From Dryococelus australis (Eukaryota; Arthropoda; Insecta; Phasmatodea; Phasmatidae): 64,000 bases of DNA. Each line of letters begins with the position of its first letter. Position 1 is the stretch's first letter. The notes below the pieces were generated by a model. That model was not told the origin of the DNA, ran no database searches, and was given only the letters and a program-made list of their open reading frames with translations. Shown piece by piece: positions 29,201-44,200 of this stretch. Location: assembly GCA_029891345.1 (NCBI GenBank), contig CM057002.1, positions 59,200,777-59,264,776 on the forward strand. Reading direction: 5' to 3'. Both the position numbers and the translations under genes were made by a program.

Positions 29201-32200
29201 AAAGGCAATCCAAGATAACATTTTATTTTCCAACTTTGAGAGCAACTATTTTGCAATATTAGTGCATTTATATTTTGCATAGTGCCTATATTGCACCGCG
29301 ATAACATAAAAAAAAAATTTACTGCATCAGAAATAGCTCAGCAGGAGCCCGTTACTCAGGTAAAATATTTGCTCTCATAGTTTGGTAGTAAAAACAATTC
29401 TGTAGGATTGCCACTTCTTCATCAATTTCCTCTATTGGCTTTCATAAAATTATAAAATATGATGAAACTCCACAGTGTTCATTTATGCCCCATGCCCGCT
29501 TAATTTACACTGCTACTTAACATTGAAACTCACTTCTTAATGTGGCCAGTCTTGTTTTTGGAGGCCCCGCCGACCACCAGATCCTCCGGCCAGTGCATGT
29601 ACTTGGCTGCGAATCCGTAGCAGCCGCCAGTCAACTCTGCACCGACATCAGGCGCCTGCAATCCAGCCACAACGTCATAGCTGTACAGCACCAACAGAGG
29701 AAACTTGTCAACATGTACATACAATATAACAACGGCTGGAGTAGCAGTGGACTATAGTCGAGAGAGGGCTTGGTTGGCACGTAACAAGCGAGGTCTTGAG
29801 CGGCAGTGAGAGTCAAATGAAGTGAGGATGGAGCAGCAGCAGAGTGCAAGGAAAGGGGAGACGGGATTTTAAAAAAGCCTAAATTATTTTTACCACCTAC
29901 AATTACTATCACAAAACTCAGCCTGTTGTGTTCAGTTATCACACAACAAATTTCATTAGCGTATACATTTTCATTATTTTATAACAGTGCATAACATATT
30001 TAAAATCTCATAGCCTAACATACATCCCGAACATCTGCAGCTATATTTAAGATATGATGACATACTCTCTTTATACATGAAGTTAGAAGCAAAATTCTCT
30101 TCTCTTTCTCTGAATAAATTATCAGTGAATGCTAAGCCACTTCCACCTACAAATCCACAATGTAAGTTGCAGGAACGGAAGGAGGTATTAGTTTAGTTAT
30201 GTCCTTTGCTATTAGTTCCAAATTCTCCAGGCACAGGGCTAAATGCCTAACAGCAGGCTTGAAACAACAAGTGTGTAATGCAAATTACAGTAACTCCTGA
30301 GAACAGATTTTAAAAAGTATGTAAAAACTTGCATCTTGCAGAGTATGAATATTCAATTGCTTATTTTATTTCAAAGTATATTAACATCAGGCGGTGCAGC
30401 ATTGAAATGACAATAACAAGTTAACTAGTAATGCTAACATGAATACTCATTTGATCTTCCAGCAACATTGTAATGACTGACTAATGTAGGTATTGCAATG
30501 TGACAAAAAATCCACCCCGGCTATGGCAAATATTTAGACCTACCATGTTCCAATAATGATTTAGTACCGCAATTTTAACGACATTCCTTTCCAAAGTATT
30601 GGGGCATTTCAATTCACTCCCGACTACAGCCGCTGTGGTTTACACCTGAAAAGGGGGTTATTTAAAAACAAAAGTTGTAAAAAAAAGTAGCCAGGTGTCC
30701 AACCTACACTTAATCCTGTGTGAGCTAAAACTTGATACATAATCATGACTATAGTTCAGCACCAATTGTTCAAATAAATATAACAAGCATTGACAAAAAA
30801 AAATTTGCAGCAGATGAAGATATGTCCTTAAAAAATCTAACTTAATAGTTTATTCAAAAGAAAAATAAAGCGCAGGAACTTTGACACTGAATTGGGGATC
30901 TTTCAACTCCTTTCTTTGTACCTAAAGGCTGTTCACAGTAAAATAAGCACTTTTGAAAGCCCTGCTTAAGATTTACTTGTATGCACATTGTGTATTCTTC
31001 CACCTAATGTGAAATTAGTATTGCCATGGGCCTCATCACCTTAGCATGTGTCGGTCAAGTGAAACTGTGAAATTATTTGAAAAGTGAACATTTTATAAAT
31101 CTGCTATTTTTTACACATAGAGGCATTAAAAAAAAAAAACAGAAAGCGAAATATATTTAAATTATCACAAATGGTTACCTAACACTTTTTATTCGGCGTT
31201 AACATGTGGAACTACTTTCTATCCATCATGTCACTCAGTGTGCCTGTTAAAATGTATGCAGGTAGGAGCAGTTACTTTTTTCTAAGGTTGGTTCCAAAAG
31301 TTCTCACTTATGGTGAACAGCCTTTACAGGGCAATGCTGTGCAAAGGGATATGCCACCAGGGCAGAAAGAACTTTTCCTGGAGAAAAAGTGACAAGGTAG
31401 AAGATGGAATGGGGGAGGCAAAGTGCGAACAAAAGGAGCTCCTTCCTCGACTGTTCCCAACCTAGGGGCAATGGGGGTAGAAGGTAGAAGGAGGGGAGGG
31501 TAGAGCAGAGCTCTTGGAATGTGCATGCCACCTTGGAGACCACCTGGCTAGGTGTCAGAGGTCTGGACAATTCAGCAGCGGTCGCCGGATGAAGACATGC
31601 AACAGGCGTCCAAACAGGCAGGGAGGGCAGGGGGGTCTGGTAGAGCGAACGTTTCTTACCGATTTTTTTACAGCCATGAACACAGCTCAGGTGGCAGGTG
31701 TGACCAACACTACGCCCACCTAAAATTTATTTTGTTTTCTCAGGATCTGTACTGATCACCAACAAACCAAATTCAACACTTTAAAGGCTGTTCACGATAA
31801 AGTGAGCACTTTTAAAATCAACCTTAGAAAAAAGTCACTGCTCCTAGCTGCATACATTTTAAACGGCACACTGAGTGACATGCGCCCAGTAAGGTTGGTA
31901 ACGATGGAGGGGAATGTAGTTCCATATCTTTAACGTCGCACAAAAATTGGTAGGTAACCATTTGTGACAACTAAAATTATTTCTATCGTTTTATGTTTTT
32001 TTTTAATGGGTCCGACGTGTAAAAATGAGCAGATATGTAAAATATTTTCTTTTTTTTAATAATTTCACAGTTTCACTTGACCGACGCATGAATAAGTGAT
32101 GAGGCCCATGGCAATAATAATTTTACATAAGGCGGAAGAACACACGACGTGCTTACAGACAAATATTAAGCAGGGTTTTCAAAAGTGCACATTTTAACGT

Positions 32201-35200
32201 GAACAGCCTTTGAACGACTTTTTCACGACTCCCCGAAAATGCGTGGCACAATGAAGGCCTAGAATGATTGCCAGTGTAGGCAAATTTCATTGTCTGTCAG
32301 TGTGCAACACGTGTTGTTGATGGATGCAGAATCGTGAAAAAATTATCTGTGGTTCCATCCTTCACTAACTGTATGGTCCATTAATGTCAATCGACAACGA
32401 GGTGGACATAAAGACTGCCACCCCGACCACAAATTCAGTCCCCTCAGTCAAAATGTTTAGCGAGGAATAATGATATGGTTAGAACTATTATAAGCTATTC
32501 ACAGTAAAGTGAGCATTTTTGAAAGCCCTCTCATTTGGAATAATAGTTGATTTAAAAATACTTGATTTTTAGCCTTAGACGTTAACTTCCGAGTGCAGTG
32601 GAATATACGCACTGTGTTTATTACCTACATGGCAATATTTATTTAAAAGAGGTTGTTAAAGAATAAAAAATGGAAGAAAGGAAAAAGTAACTGGGCCTCA
32701 AAAGTGCTCGCTCACTCAAAACTCGTATTGGGACGCGTGGACTGAACTTTGGTACAGATTTTGTACTAATAAAATGATACGGCCACTGCTTTAAAGTCCC
32801 ATAATTCCTACGGTACAGCGTAAACACTGCAAGCCAATTCAGAACGTCGTGTGTAGGTGCGCCGGGGCTATAGTTACACGAGTCAACGTCGCCCTTACCG
32901 TTTCCTTGATTGGCCAAAATAGCTTCAGATACACGGGACTCTTTAATTTAGGACCACAAACATATGCAGAATACAAACGAGCACACGATACAAACAATTT
33001 TGCGTCACAACAATTATCATTTTCTGCAGCAACCCCCACCCCATTTTTTTGTGTGATAGCATTTGTTAAATACAATACTATTTATTGACGAAAACGGTTA
33101 ACTAGTTAGGTAACATTTATTTAGCATGCGGCGTCTTTTCATCTAGGAGTAAGGGGCTCTACTTCAGCATCTGGCGAAAATACGAACATTTAGAACATTT
33201 TGCGCATCAGTAATCCAAGCGTGTACACTACATATGTGTATGCGTATTTCCCACCGTTCGGACATATTTACAGTACAAAATCACTCGAAAGTTGGAAATT
33301 AATGTACACTCCTTGTCTTATCTGTACGTATTTGTGGTAGCTGGAAAGAAAATTACATTGATTTTGACGCGAGCGAGGCTCATTGCGAAAACTAATATTT
33401 CTCCCAAAATTACTGGGTTTTTTTTTTTTTTTTATGAAAACCGTAGAACAGAAGATATCGACCCAATAAACCGCCCTACTGTGATATTAAATTTTCAGCT
33501 GGGCAAAGTAAAAGGTAGGTTGGCGAAAAGATACTTCGGGATATGGTGAAAGCTCCCCTCTTCCCATCCCATTCTACCTTTTTACATGTCATAACTGACA
33601 CTACCCCTGGAAAATGGAAATAGTAACAGAAGGTAGAGTTTAGCTCTAGCGCCCCCACCCCCCGCCACGACAACATTTCTTTCGGAAAATTCTTTGGTCC
33701 AGGTGAAAAGGCCGTCAAGAGATGCAGGTGGGAAAAAACAAGATCCGCCAAATCCTGTAAAGGCTTCCAGGCCGCTGGGGGGGTCACCCTTGCGACACTT
33801 TAGAAGTCAGTTGACGTCTGTATCAGTCATTTGGTGAATACGCGGCAGAGACCAGGCCGAGACATGCGCAGGATGAATGAAGAGGAGGAGGGTGGGGTAT
33901 TTCTGGGTGGCCGCACCCCCATCTGGACTCCTTTGTCCTGGCTGCCCCTGGACCGCCAAAACCCCCTCTGCGGGGCGGCTGACATTTCTGTTAGGTCAAC
34001 CCCTCCCATTAGAAACCCCCCCCCCCCACATAGCGCCTAAAAGACACCGAATGTTGAGGAAACCACCCCCATCCCCAACTTAACGCCTCGTTTTATTAGC
34101 ATTCCAGCGTTGCCAACATTTGAAAAGCAGGAATACCTAGGTTGTAAGAGGGCCGCAGTGGAGTTAAGGTGGGTTTACGACTAAAGACACAAGAACTAAG
34201 AATTATACTTAATGACTCGATAAGCACACGTAAAATGATTAATAAGAAAATTTGCGGTTTATGATTGAATTAGCAACTGTTAACTCTGGCCAATCAGAAT
34301 CGTAGGAGATGTAAGCAAACGAAATAACCTGGAAAAATAAATAATTTACATACATATTTAATAATCTGTGGTTACTGCCTGTGTAATAGTTTTAAAAAAA
34401 CTCGTGAAATCTTATAGAAGGGGAAGCCGATAGCAACATTAGGCATTTACATCAATAAATCTGAATAGTTTAATTAAAGCGATTTCAATAACCTCTTCCA
34501 CGATGGAAAACATTACAATGAACTATTCTTTAAATTAAGATGATACTGTCTCTCGTATAAAATAATTACTTTCATACGATTTCACAATACATAACATAAA
34601 TACAAGTTGTAAATGCAGTTTCCCGCCAACATGCTCTGATCGGCTACTTCGTCTCGACTTGTACTTGAGATATAAAATATAACGATCTCTTAAATCACGC
34701 CAAAAACGTACACGACCCGTCAAGACCCGCACACGACAATCATAAACTAATGCCCTTGAATACATTGAATCATATCTTAAGAGGAGTGTGAACCTGCGCG
34801 TCCGAGGTCAAGAAGCTAGGGAGCGATACGGGCGACACTAACACGCACGCCTAGTGCCTCATCGCTCCTACGCGCAAGGCGTGCAGTGTTTCCGTCGTGG
34901 TCCTGTACTGTGCAAATCAGATCTGTAACAGTGGGATTCTATTACATGCAATGAAAGCCTACAAACTACGTCCGTATGTTTGTACTCTTCTCTTGCCGCT
35001 TAAGGAAACTGCATAGGCGAGCTTCAAAAATGCGATATTAAACCATTTTCACGAATTTTGTTCTCCACGGATGTACCTGATATGTTAAAAGTAAAAACAT
35101 AGAGTCATAGATAAGTTTTTTTTTTACCTTTCCTAGCAAAAGGTCGTGTTTACAGAACATATATTTACCGAGATACGCGAATATGCACAAACAACGATTT

Positions 35201-38200
35201 CACAAAAAAATGTTTCACTTCACACTCCTCTTAAGCACACGGTGAACTTATTCCGTTAAGTCAATCGTAAACCCAACTTCAGTGATCAGACTACTCGCCT
35301 CCTACCAAGGCGAACCGGGTTCGATTCCCGGCGGGGTCGCTTCCTAATTTCTGCATGTTCGAATCGTGCTGGACGATGCCGCTGGTCGGCGGGTTTCCTC
35401 AGGGATCTCCCGTTTCCCCCGCCCTTTCATTCCAGTGCTGCTCGACACTCACTTTCACCCTAGTCGGCTCTCAAGACCTCGATGATAAGAGCCGCCTAGA
35501 TTCGTCACTCATTCGCCCTAGGTCGTGGCACAATTTGTCCCTAGACCAGCCCAAAAATCCCTAAATATATCAAGAGAAGTTTTAAATCAATATCAGTAAT
35601 TTATTATTACACAAAATTAAAGGCTACACACGATAAAGTGAGCACTTTTGAAATCAACTTTATAAAAAGTCACTGCCCCTACTTGCATATATTTTAACGG
35701 GCGCAATGAGTGGCATTCGCCCAGTAATGTTGGTAACGATGAAGAGGAGGAGAGTAGTTCCATATATTAACGTCGAATAAAAAGAGTTACGTAAGCATTT
35801 GTGATAACTTCAAATTATTTATTTCGCTTCCTGTTTTTTAATGCATCGAAGTGTAAAAATGAGAAGATTTGTAAAGTATTTACTTTCTTAATAATTTTAC
35901 AGTTTAATTTGACCAACGGATGAATAAAGTGATTAGACCCGTGACAATGTTAAATTGACATAAGGCGGAAGAATACACAACGTGTATACAAGTAGATCTT
36001 AAGCAGGGCTTTCAAAGGTGCTTATCTTATCGTGAGCATTCTATGCATAAAATTACTTTATTCTATCAATAACCGGCAAAATAAAGTAAAACAAAATTTC
36101 ATTCCGCGTTTACTTTTTCAAAAACGTCAGTTTCACTTAGGCTAGTGTAACAATTTTTAATTTGGTATTCCCTTTACAAAGTGAATGTTTCACTTGTTCT
36201 CTCTCATTTATTTGCACAACGAAAACAAAATCCCGGTAGACCTCTTTTCATCAGGAGAGCCCCTGTCTCCTAACAAAACATTTCAAGGTATTTAGTCTGA
36301 ACGGTTCCCAAAGTCAATGGATTTGCCTATGCAATGGATTTGCCTATGTTTTCTCAAGACGTTAAGAAATTTCTGCAGCAATCGTGTGCGCGTGCGTGCC
36401 ACAAGACCACGCTCCTCGTGCCTGCAATAGCAATGATCGTGGACTTGGCACATTAACCTTCTCCTCAATCACACTTCCATCCTTCCATACTTTATGACAA
36501 TATTTTATTTTCGTTGATATTTACAGGATTTCACAGGTGAAAAATGATGGACAATAAACTTCATTGTAATGTATTCTCTTGAAAAGAGAGGTATAACACA
36601 TTCCGTTTTTAAATTTAAAAAAAAAATCCTTTAATCCTCTGACTACGGGTAAAATCCCTGTAACTATATGCTGTTCACGGTAAAATGAGCACTTTTGAAA
36701 GCCCTGCTGAAGATGTACTTGAACGTACGTTGTGTATTCTTCCGCCTTATGTACAATTTAACATTGCCATCGGCCTCATAACTTAATTCATGCATCGGTC
36801 AAGTAAAACATGAAATTATTAGGAAAGTAAATATTATACAACTCTGCTCATTTTTACACTTCGATGCATTAAAAAAAACACACAGAGCGGAAGTAATAAT
36901 TTAAGTTATAACGAATGGTTACCTAACACTTTTTATTCGATGTTAAGATACGAAACTATTTTCCACCCATCGTCACCAACTTTACTGAGTAAATGTCACT
37001 CACTGCGCCTATTAAAATATATGTGCATTCCTTTCTAAGGTTAATTTCCAAAGTGCTCACTTTATCGTGAACAGCCTTTCGGGATAAATCCATAGGGTTG
37101 GCCACACTGGGACACTCCCGCCTTGTCCCAAGACGTTTCTCTAGAGGGAGTGTGTGTTCGGGGGGGGGGGGGCGTATGGAAGGAGGAGGTGACATGAAAG
37201 ATTGCCTCCCTCCCCTAAGAGCACCCCCCCCCCCCGAGTCTTCCTTTATACGGCGGGCCACCCCCGACGGCCTTTCACCGCCACACACCCCGCCGACGCG
37301 AAGTTGCTTTACTGTTGGGGTAGCGGGGCAACGCCGCGTGATGGCCGGCGAAAGTCGAGGCATGGCGATCGCCTCCCCCATAGACATGGTAAAAGGGTGC
37401 ATTTTGAAGTCACAAGAAGTGTTTGTTACTGTCACACAGACGTACCTGTTACCTTAATACTCGATACCACGGTCTACAAGGAGAGGTATTAACACAAGTG
37501 GAGAAATTTTACTTCAGTTTTGTCTCCCGCTGGTAGTTCTTTAATGAGGCTTTTATGTATAATTCCATTGTCTGCACAGCGTTCCTGCCATCTACACGGA
37601 AGAGTTATTTAACGTGTATATGACAGACAGTAGGGCCTATGCTATGCAGACAACACAGTAAGTAAATTAAAGTTAAGCCAAACAGATATAGGGATGAGAA
37701 ATGGATTGTATTTATTTGATCCAAGCTTGTAGTGAATTTATTTAATAGAAGAAAAAAAAACCATTCGTTTATCTATACGTATGTAGCTTTTCGAAAACGA
37801 GTATGCACGTACCTGTTACTTGGGTGTTCGTAATCGTAACAGATACGTGTTACAAGTTTGTACTCGTGGTAAAATACCTGTTACGTAAAATACTCCCCAT
37901 CTCTACTTCCCCGGGAATACACATCATGTATACTTCTCTGAGTATGAAGCCGGGTTGCTATTCACGGTAAAGTGAGCACTTTTGAAAGCCCTCTCATTTG
38001 GAATAACACATACCGAATATATACAGTCACACAGGAATGTTTTTGGTAATTATTTAAGAAAATTTTAGAAATTTAATTTATTTGAAATTAATCCACCTAT
38101 CAATCAATCACATTAATTTTGTCGGATTGGGATTGGCGGATTAAAGATTATCTAATTATTTATTTTTTGATCGAATTAGTTGCGGATTGGTTACCGGATT

Positions 38201-41200
38201 GGTTTGGTCAATCGTTTTGATATCAGATCGATGATCCGATTGGTCGGGGGTGAATTGGGACCCCACTCCCCTACTACTACTTATACCTGGTTAAGTGTAA
38301 GAGAAGGCATTGAAGCCTTAACTTCGCCAGTATAAATAAAGTATATGCTATTCACGGTAAAGTGAGCACTTTTTAAGGCCCTGCTAAAATTTTCCTTTCA
38401 ATTAATTTCTACGTTTCCGCCACTTTTTTTTTTATCCAAACATTGCAATATGACTAATAAACACACTGTAAAATTTTCATCGCTCTCAAAATTTAATTTC
38501 TGAGACTGCAATAAAATATATTTATTAGGGGTTAATGCCTTTTGAGTGGGCCTTAAAAAGTGCTCACTTTACCGTGAACAGCCTATATCAATAAAAAAAT
38601 TGTTCCTTCTTATTTTAGCCTTAGACGTTAACTTCCGAGTGTGGTGGAATATACACACCAAGCTTATTACTTACGTGGCAATAAATATCTTAAAAGGTTG
38701 TATATTAAATGATAAAAAATGGCTGAAAGAAAAAAGTAACGAGGGCCTCAGAACTGCTCACTTTACCGTGAACAGCCTATAACTTACGTATCTCGTTGGC
38801 CTTCCACGGGGAAGACACTTGGATAACTTAAAAGTTGTGTCAGTTAAATAAATTAGCGTCAGGGAAACACACGTGACAGTGTCACAAAATAAGGTAATTA
38901 TTGGTCAAATTTAAACTTTGAAATTAAACAATTTCCCAAGTGAGAGACCCGCAGGTCCCCACTTTATCACTTTATAGGTGGCCATGACCAAGTTTCCAGT
39001 TTTGATAGCGACCCCCCCCCCCCCCAAATAGAACCCCGCACTTTCGACCGCCCTCTCCGAACGACTCCCGTTATTAACTAAAGAACTGCAATTGCAATGG
39101 AATACAAATATAAGCGGCGAACCCAAATCTCTGCGGCACACCAATAAAGGTAGAAGTGTGCTCGATATAAGAGTTTTTGTCTCTAAAAACTGTTACGTTC
39201 GGACGTTTGTGGCAACCTACATGTGTATGAGAAAACTTTAGTCCAGGGTCGCAGGAACGGGCAGGTTACAGGAGTTATAGCGTACCCTCCAGAATTGTGT
39301 GGATGAGGTACAACAAAGGATTTGTACCCCACCACCCACCAAAAAAAAATATATATTTTTGCGTCGCCCTCTTTATTGCCAAGTAAACTGTGCAGTAGCA
39401 AAAATCTTCTTTTCAGAAAAATTTCACAACCTTCTGTAGCGTAATAATATTTTTAACATCATGTTGTTTCTCATTAAAATAGAAAAAAAAAAACCCTACT
39501 AGGGCACTAGATTCTACTAGTTTGTAGTTTCTTTAACTCGAGTCTCAACCTGGACCCCCCCGCCACACTCAAATTTGAAACATTAGAAAGTGTTCCGGCC
39601 CCACTGAGTTTACCTGTACTGTATTTTGTGACAAGCCTGAAAATGCATGTAGGACACACACGACGTCACAAACCTTTACAATTAAAAGGAGGCTCAATGC
39701 AGTATCACTTGCTTGGAGTAGAGAGGGGCTGATCTCGTTTGAGAATGTATGCCGACGCTACTGGTTTAGCCACAATTATTCGTTTACTTGCTATGAAAAA
39801 TGGGAGAGGAGTTGGTATGCTGTAGTAAAACCAATATTAATGCGTGTTTAAATGCATGAAATTTTTATGACAGCCTGTCGTTTCGGATAAACGAGGGTTG
39901 CAATCTCCTTGGTTACCCCCACCAACACCTCCTTCTGACTACGGCCCGCCTCTCGGGTATGGGCTGTTCACGGTAAAATGAGCACTTCTGAAAGCCCTGC
40001 TTAAGATCTACTTGCAAACAAGTTGTGTGTAAAATTAACATTGCCATGGGCCTCGTCGCTTTATTCATGCGTCGGTAAAGTGAAACTATGAAATTATTAG
40101 AAAAGTAAATATTGTACAAATCTGCTCCACTGCGATGCATAAAAAAAAAAACAGAAAGTGAGAAGACAAATAGTACGAATTGCTACCTAACACTTTTTAT
40201 TCGACGTTAAGATATGGAACTACTTTCACTTCCATCATTTACAACTTCATTGGGTATATGTGTCTCAGTACGCCTGTTAAGTACATGCAGGTCGAGGCAG
40301 TGAATTTTATGTAAGGTTGATTTCAAAAGTGCTCACTTTATCGTGAACAGCCTTTACCAAGAGAGTCCGGGATGTGTCGTCGTGGATGGCTTCTCGTATC
40401 CAAGTAGAGGTTTCTACCTCCTCTTCACACGGGCGTGGACCCCTCCACGCCAGTGACGTCACCAAGAGCCAACTCGAAACTACTTACGACCAAGCGGAGG
40501 GGAACGAGTGGAAGAGATTTGGGCGGCTCTTTAACAGCGAAGTCTTGAGAGCCGACGAGGGTGATTGAGACGTAGAGCAGCGCCGGAATGAAGGGGCGGG
40601 GTGAACGGGAGACCCCCGAGAAAACCCGCCGGCCAGTGGCACCATCCTGCACGATTCCCATATGCGAAAATCCGGGAGCGCCCCGGCCGGGGATTGAACC
40701 CGGTTCCACTTGGTGGTAGGCGAGCAGGCTAACCGCTCAGCCATCTCACATCGCGTACGAACACCTCGCTGCTACGCGTGTGAAGGCCTCGCCATACACA
40801 GTACACACGCTTATGCCTGGGTGACACCCAACTAGTGTCACCAAGCGTCCGGCAACAGGGGGGGCATATCTTCCTTTTTAAGCTTTTTTTTTTTTGCGTT
40901 CAGCGAAATTTTTCGTGGTGATCAAAAAATGTCCGGCTTTTTGACCTGATAAAATATACTGTGTGTCTTAATAACCGCAACAGTCTTAGTTTTTGCGCAA
41001 CAAAACATAGATTTATTGTCAATATGCATTTGGTTAGTCGTAAAAGTCTGCATGTTCAAATTTAAGTAGGTGCGAAAAAGAAAGTAATGTGTGTTTCGTC
41101 AGTGTACAAAATATGCAGCGCTAACGAAATTCCACTGTCCTTTTTAATTAAATGTCATCCTTTTCCATGCATTGCATCCAGTAACCATACACCCAACCCT

Positions 41201-44200
41201 CTTAATCACGTTTATTAAAGTGCGTACTTGGACGTACACAGATGAAGGCTGTTCAAGGAACAGTGAACACTTTTGAGATAGGCCTTTGCAAAATTCGCTG
41301 ACTATAACTACATACAGTACACACTGTCAAGCAGGCTTCCAGTTAAATTAACAGCAAACAAATTAAGTACCAAATGAGAAGAAAAGAAAGTAGATCCTAA
41401 CAGGGTTTTCAAAAGTGCTCAATAAAACCGTGAACAGTCTGTACACGCGCGCGCACGCACGCGCACACATTTTATTTGCCAGCAGTTGGGGTGACGAACG
41501 TGACTGAAGTTTCTAACGCAATAGAAATCTTTGGCATTTGACTTAACGTTTCCTTTCCTCTGACGAAACAACAAATACACAATACTAGATTGTAAAGTCA
41601 GAGTTCCGACAATCGAACATCGATTCTGCGAGCTTTGTAAAAATGTGTATCTTGTTATGTAAATAATTATGATATTATCCAGGAATGCATTTTTCGTACC
41701 TTTTTAAAAAGAAAATGCTAAAAATGTATACTAAAAAATTTTATTTCACAACAAAAAACTGATTTGTTTACTTTATTAAAATATGTCAATTAATATATTT
41801 CCTCTACACATTATTTTGTTTGCCATTTATTTAATTTAAGACGAGCTTTGTTTAATATACCGAAATTAAAATCGCCCTACACTAAAATAAAGGCACTTTC
41901 CAAATAACCTCCGTTAGATTCTCAGCAAAATAGCTGCTTGACTTTGAACTTGAATTTCAACTTTTCGAAATCGTAAAGTCAAGAGTGCTTGACTTTACCT
42001 TTGACAGTTCCATTGTGTCAAGCTCCATAAGAAACAACATGTTGGGAAGCAAATGTAAAGTCAAATGTTAAAAGTTTTCAATTGTGTAAGGGCCTTAACT
42101 CACCTGGCCCAGCATCTTGTTAGGAGCGGTGTCTGGGCACTCAGGATCGGTGGGGTCCAGACAAGGCTTCTCTTGGTAACCTGTGCTGATGCCAGCCTGC
42201 GACAATGAACACAAACATAAATAAGGAAGACGATCACATTAACGTTTATTCATTGCGAGGCAGTAGTAAACCGCCTGCAAGGAAAAAGAAAAAAAAAAAA
42301 GAAACGTGGAAGACAATCTCTGAAGTACGAGCTCCGAGATAATTCAGTTATGTAGTAAGTGACTGCCGCAAAGAGAGCAGATTAAAAAAAAATCGAGGAA
42401 TATATATGGAGCAAGGCGAGGAATATATATGGAGCAAGGCGTGGTTCCAATAAGTTTATCTGTTCCGTACGTAAGAAGTACTGCGTGAGGGTCGTACACT
42501 ACAGCTGTAGTATGGTATAGTGCGCGCCAGATATCTGCGAGCCCGAGCAAGGTCACAAGGAAGGAAGACGTTACTGGCAATTCCTGAAACACATTAGCCA
42601 CACCACGAGGCGTCACGTGACTGGCAAGATCAGGGCCCGCCACGTTGTGTAATGAATGACAGAAAACATTGTCCGTGGTGACCACTTTTTGCTCATACCA
42701 CATCACATTTTCAGTGTTGACGATAGTGCATCACTATAGTCATTGCATAGATTGACTATGATTTCATACATACTTTAAACTTAGAAACCTTAATTTATCT
42801 TCGCTGTACTTAACTTTTTAAAGGAGTTACTGTGTATTTTCATATCATTAAGCAGAGAGAGAGAGAGTTCCGTGCTCTGTTCTTAGGTTAACCTACTCCT
42901 TCGCAACTCCTTCGAGAGATAGTGGCTGATAGCAGGTTTGTTATGTAAAGGCTGCCCACGTTAACGTGAGCACTTTTGAAATCAACCTTGGAAAAAAGTC
43001 GCTGTTCCTAACTTCATATATTTTAACGGGCGCACTGAGTGACACGCACCCAGTAAAGTTGGTAACGATGGATGGACAGTAGTTCCGTATCTTAACGTCG
43101 AATAAAAAATGTTAGATAACCATTTGTGATAACTTTAATTATTCCTTTCGCTTTCTGTCTTTTGTTAATGCATCGAAGTATAAAAACGACCAGAATTGTA
43201 AAATATTTTCTTTCCCAATAATTCCAATTTCACATGACCGACGCATTAATAAAGTGATGAGGCCCATGGCAATGTTAATTTTATATAAGGCGGAAAAATA
43301 CACAACGTGCATACAAGTAAGTCTTGCAGGGCTTTCCAAAATGCTAATTTTACCGTGAACAGTCTATAAACGTCACTAAAGCTCGCAGATGTGTGGGCGC
43401 GTAATATAATACTAGTTTAACTGACGGACTTTTGAGAAGGGGCCTACAGTTAGCCGTCATCCTGAACGCGACATTAAACGAAACCCTGGAAGAAGCAACG
43501 GTTGAGAGCAACAACAGAAAAAAAAAGGAGGGGGATTATGGGAAAACCCAACGTAGGTCATCGGCAATGTACTCCGAGTTACCCCACGTACGGAACAGGA
43601 TCCGCCGTGAATCGAAGTCAGATCACCCAGGTCAGCGTACTGATTGCAAGGCCGCCGACGACCTCACTTCCCCTCTTAAACCGGGAACTGTTATAGTCAC
43701 TCACCGCAGGCGATATACGTGGGGAAGCGTTACATTCCCGAAATAGTAATCTGCAAATCTAGTACTCCAGCACACTACCCAGTTACCCGTCACTTAAACG
43801 TATAAACCTAGTCAAACAATTGCCATCTTCCTGCAGAAAGTGTTTTTTTTTTTGCGACCGTCTGTCAGTGTTTTGGATGACTAACACCTTGACTTAAAAG
43901 ACGGACTGAGTGAAAGTCTTCAAATTTTAATTATACTTGACGTGGAGATGGCAGTGTAGCGACCGTTCGAAGGTAACTTTGCACAGAACCAACAATCACC
44001 GCGCATGCACGGCCATCTTCATAAATAACCAGAAACGAACATTTCAGTTCTCTAAATTAAGGGAAGTCAGCTAAGGGGAGCTCCTAAAGTTGATGATGCA
44101 AAGTACTGCTAATGTTACGACCCGAAAAATGTTTCTTTCCTATCAAAAATTTCTGAAAATTCGCCATACATAATGATGTCTGGTCAATAACGTGATCACT

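Larger units (their letters stand above)
29656..42103. other. largest ptc intron (12.4 kb), MITE-dense
   Basis: Contains long-type MITEs at 30.9, 31.8, 35.6, 36.7, 40.0 and 41.2 kb, other-type MITEs at 32.5, 38.0 and 38.3 kb, and SINEs at 35.3 and 40.5 kb. C/G homopolymers occur at about 34,018-34,027, 37,160-37,171, 37,226-37,236 and 39,011-39,025. A 17-bp tandem duplication lies at 36,315-36,348. No coding exon is seen: phase 0 ends meet exactly across it. Confidence 0.7.

Noticed and set aside
37098..37492. Overlapping frames on both strands around C/G runs
   Set aside because: Open because of low stop frequency near homopolymers; no homology recognised.
39322..39340. Second Gli site (CACCACCCA)
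   Set aside because: One mismatch in a CCA-rich low-complexity run; not distinguishable from chance.
43432..43746. Plus frame of 104 codons
   Set aside because: No motif, no splice or promoter context, ordinary for random sequence of this composition.
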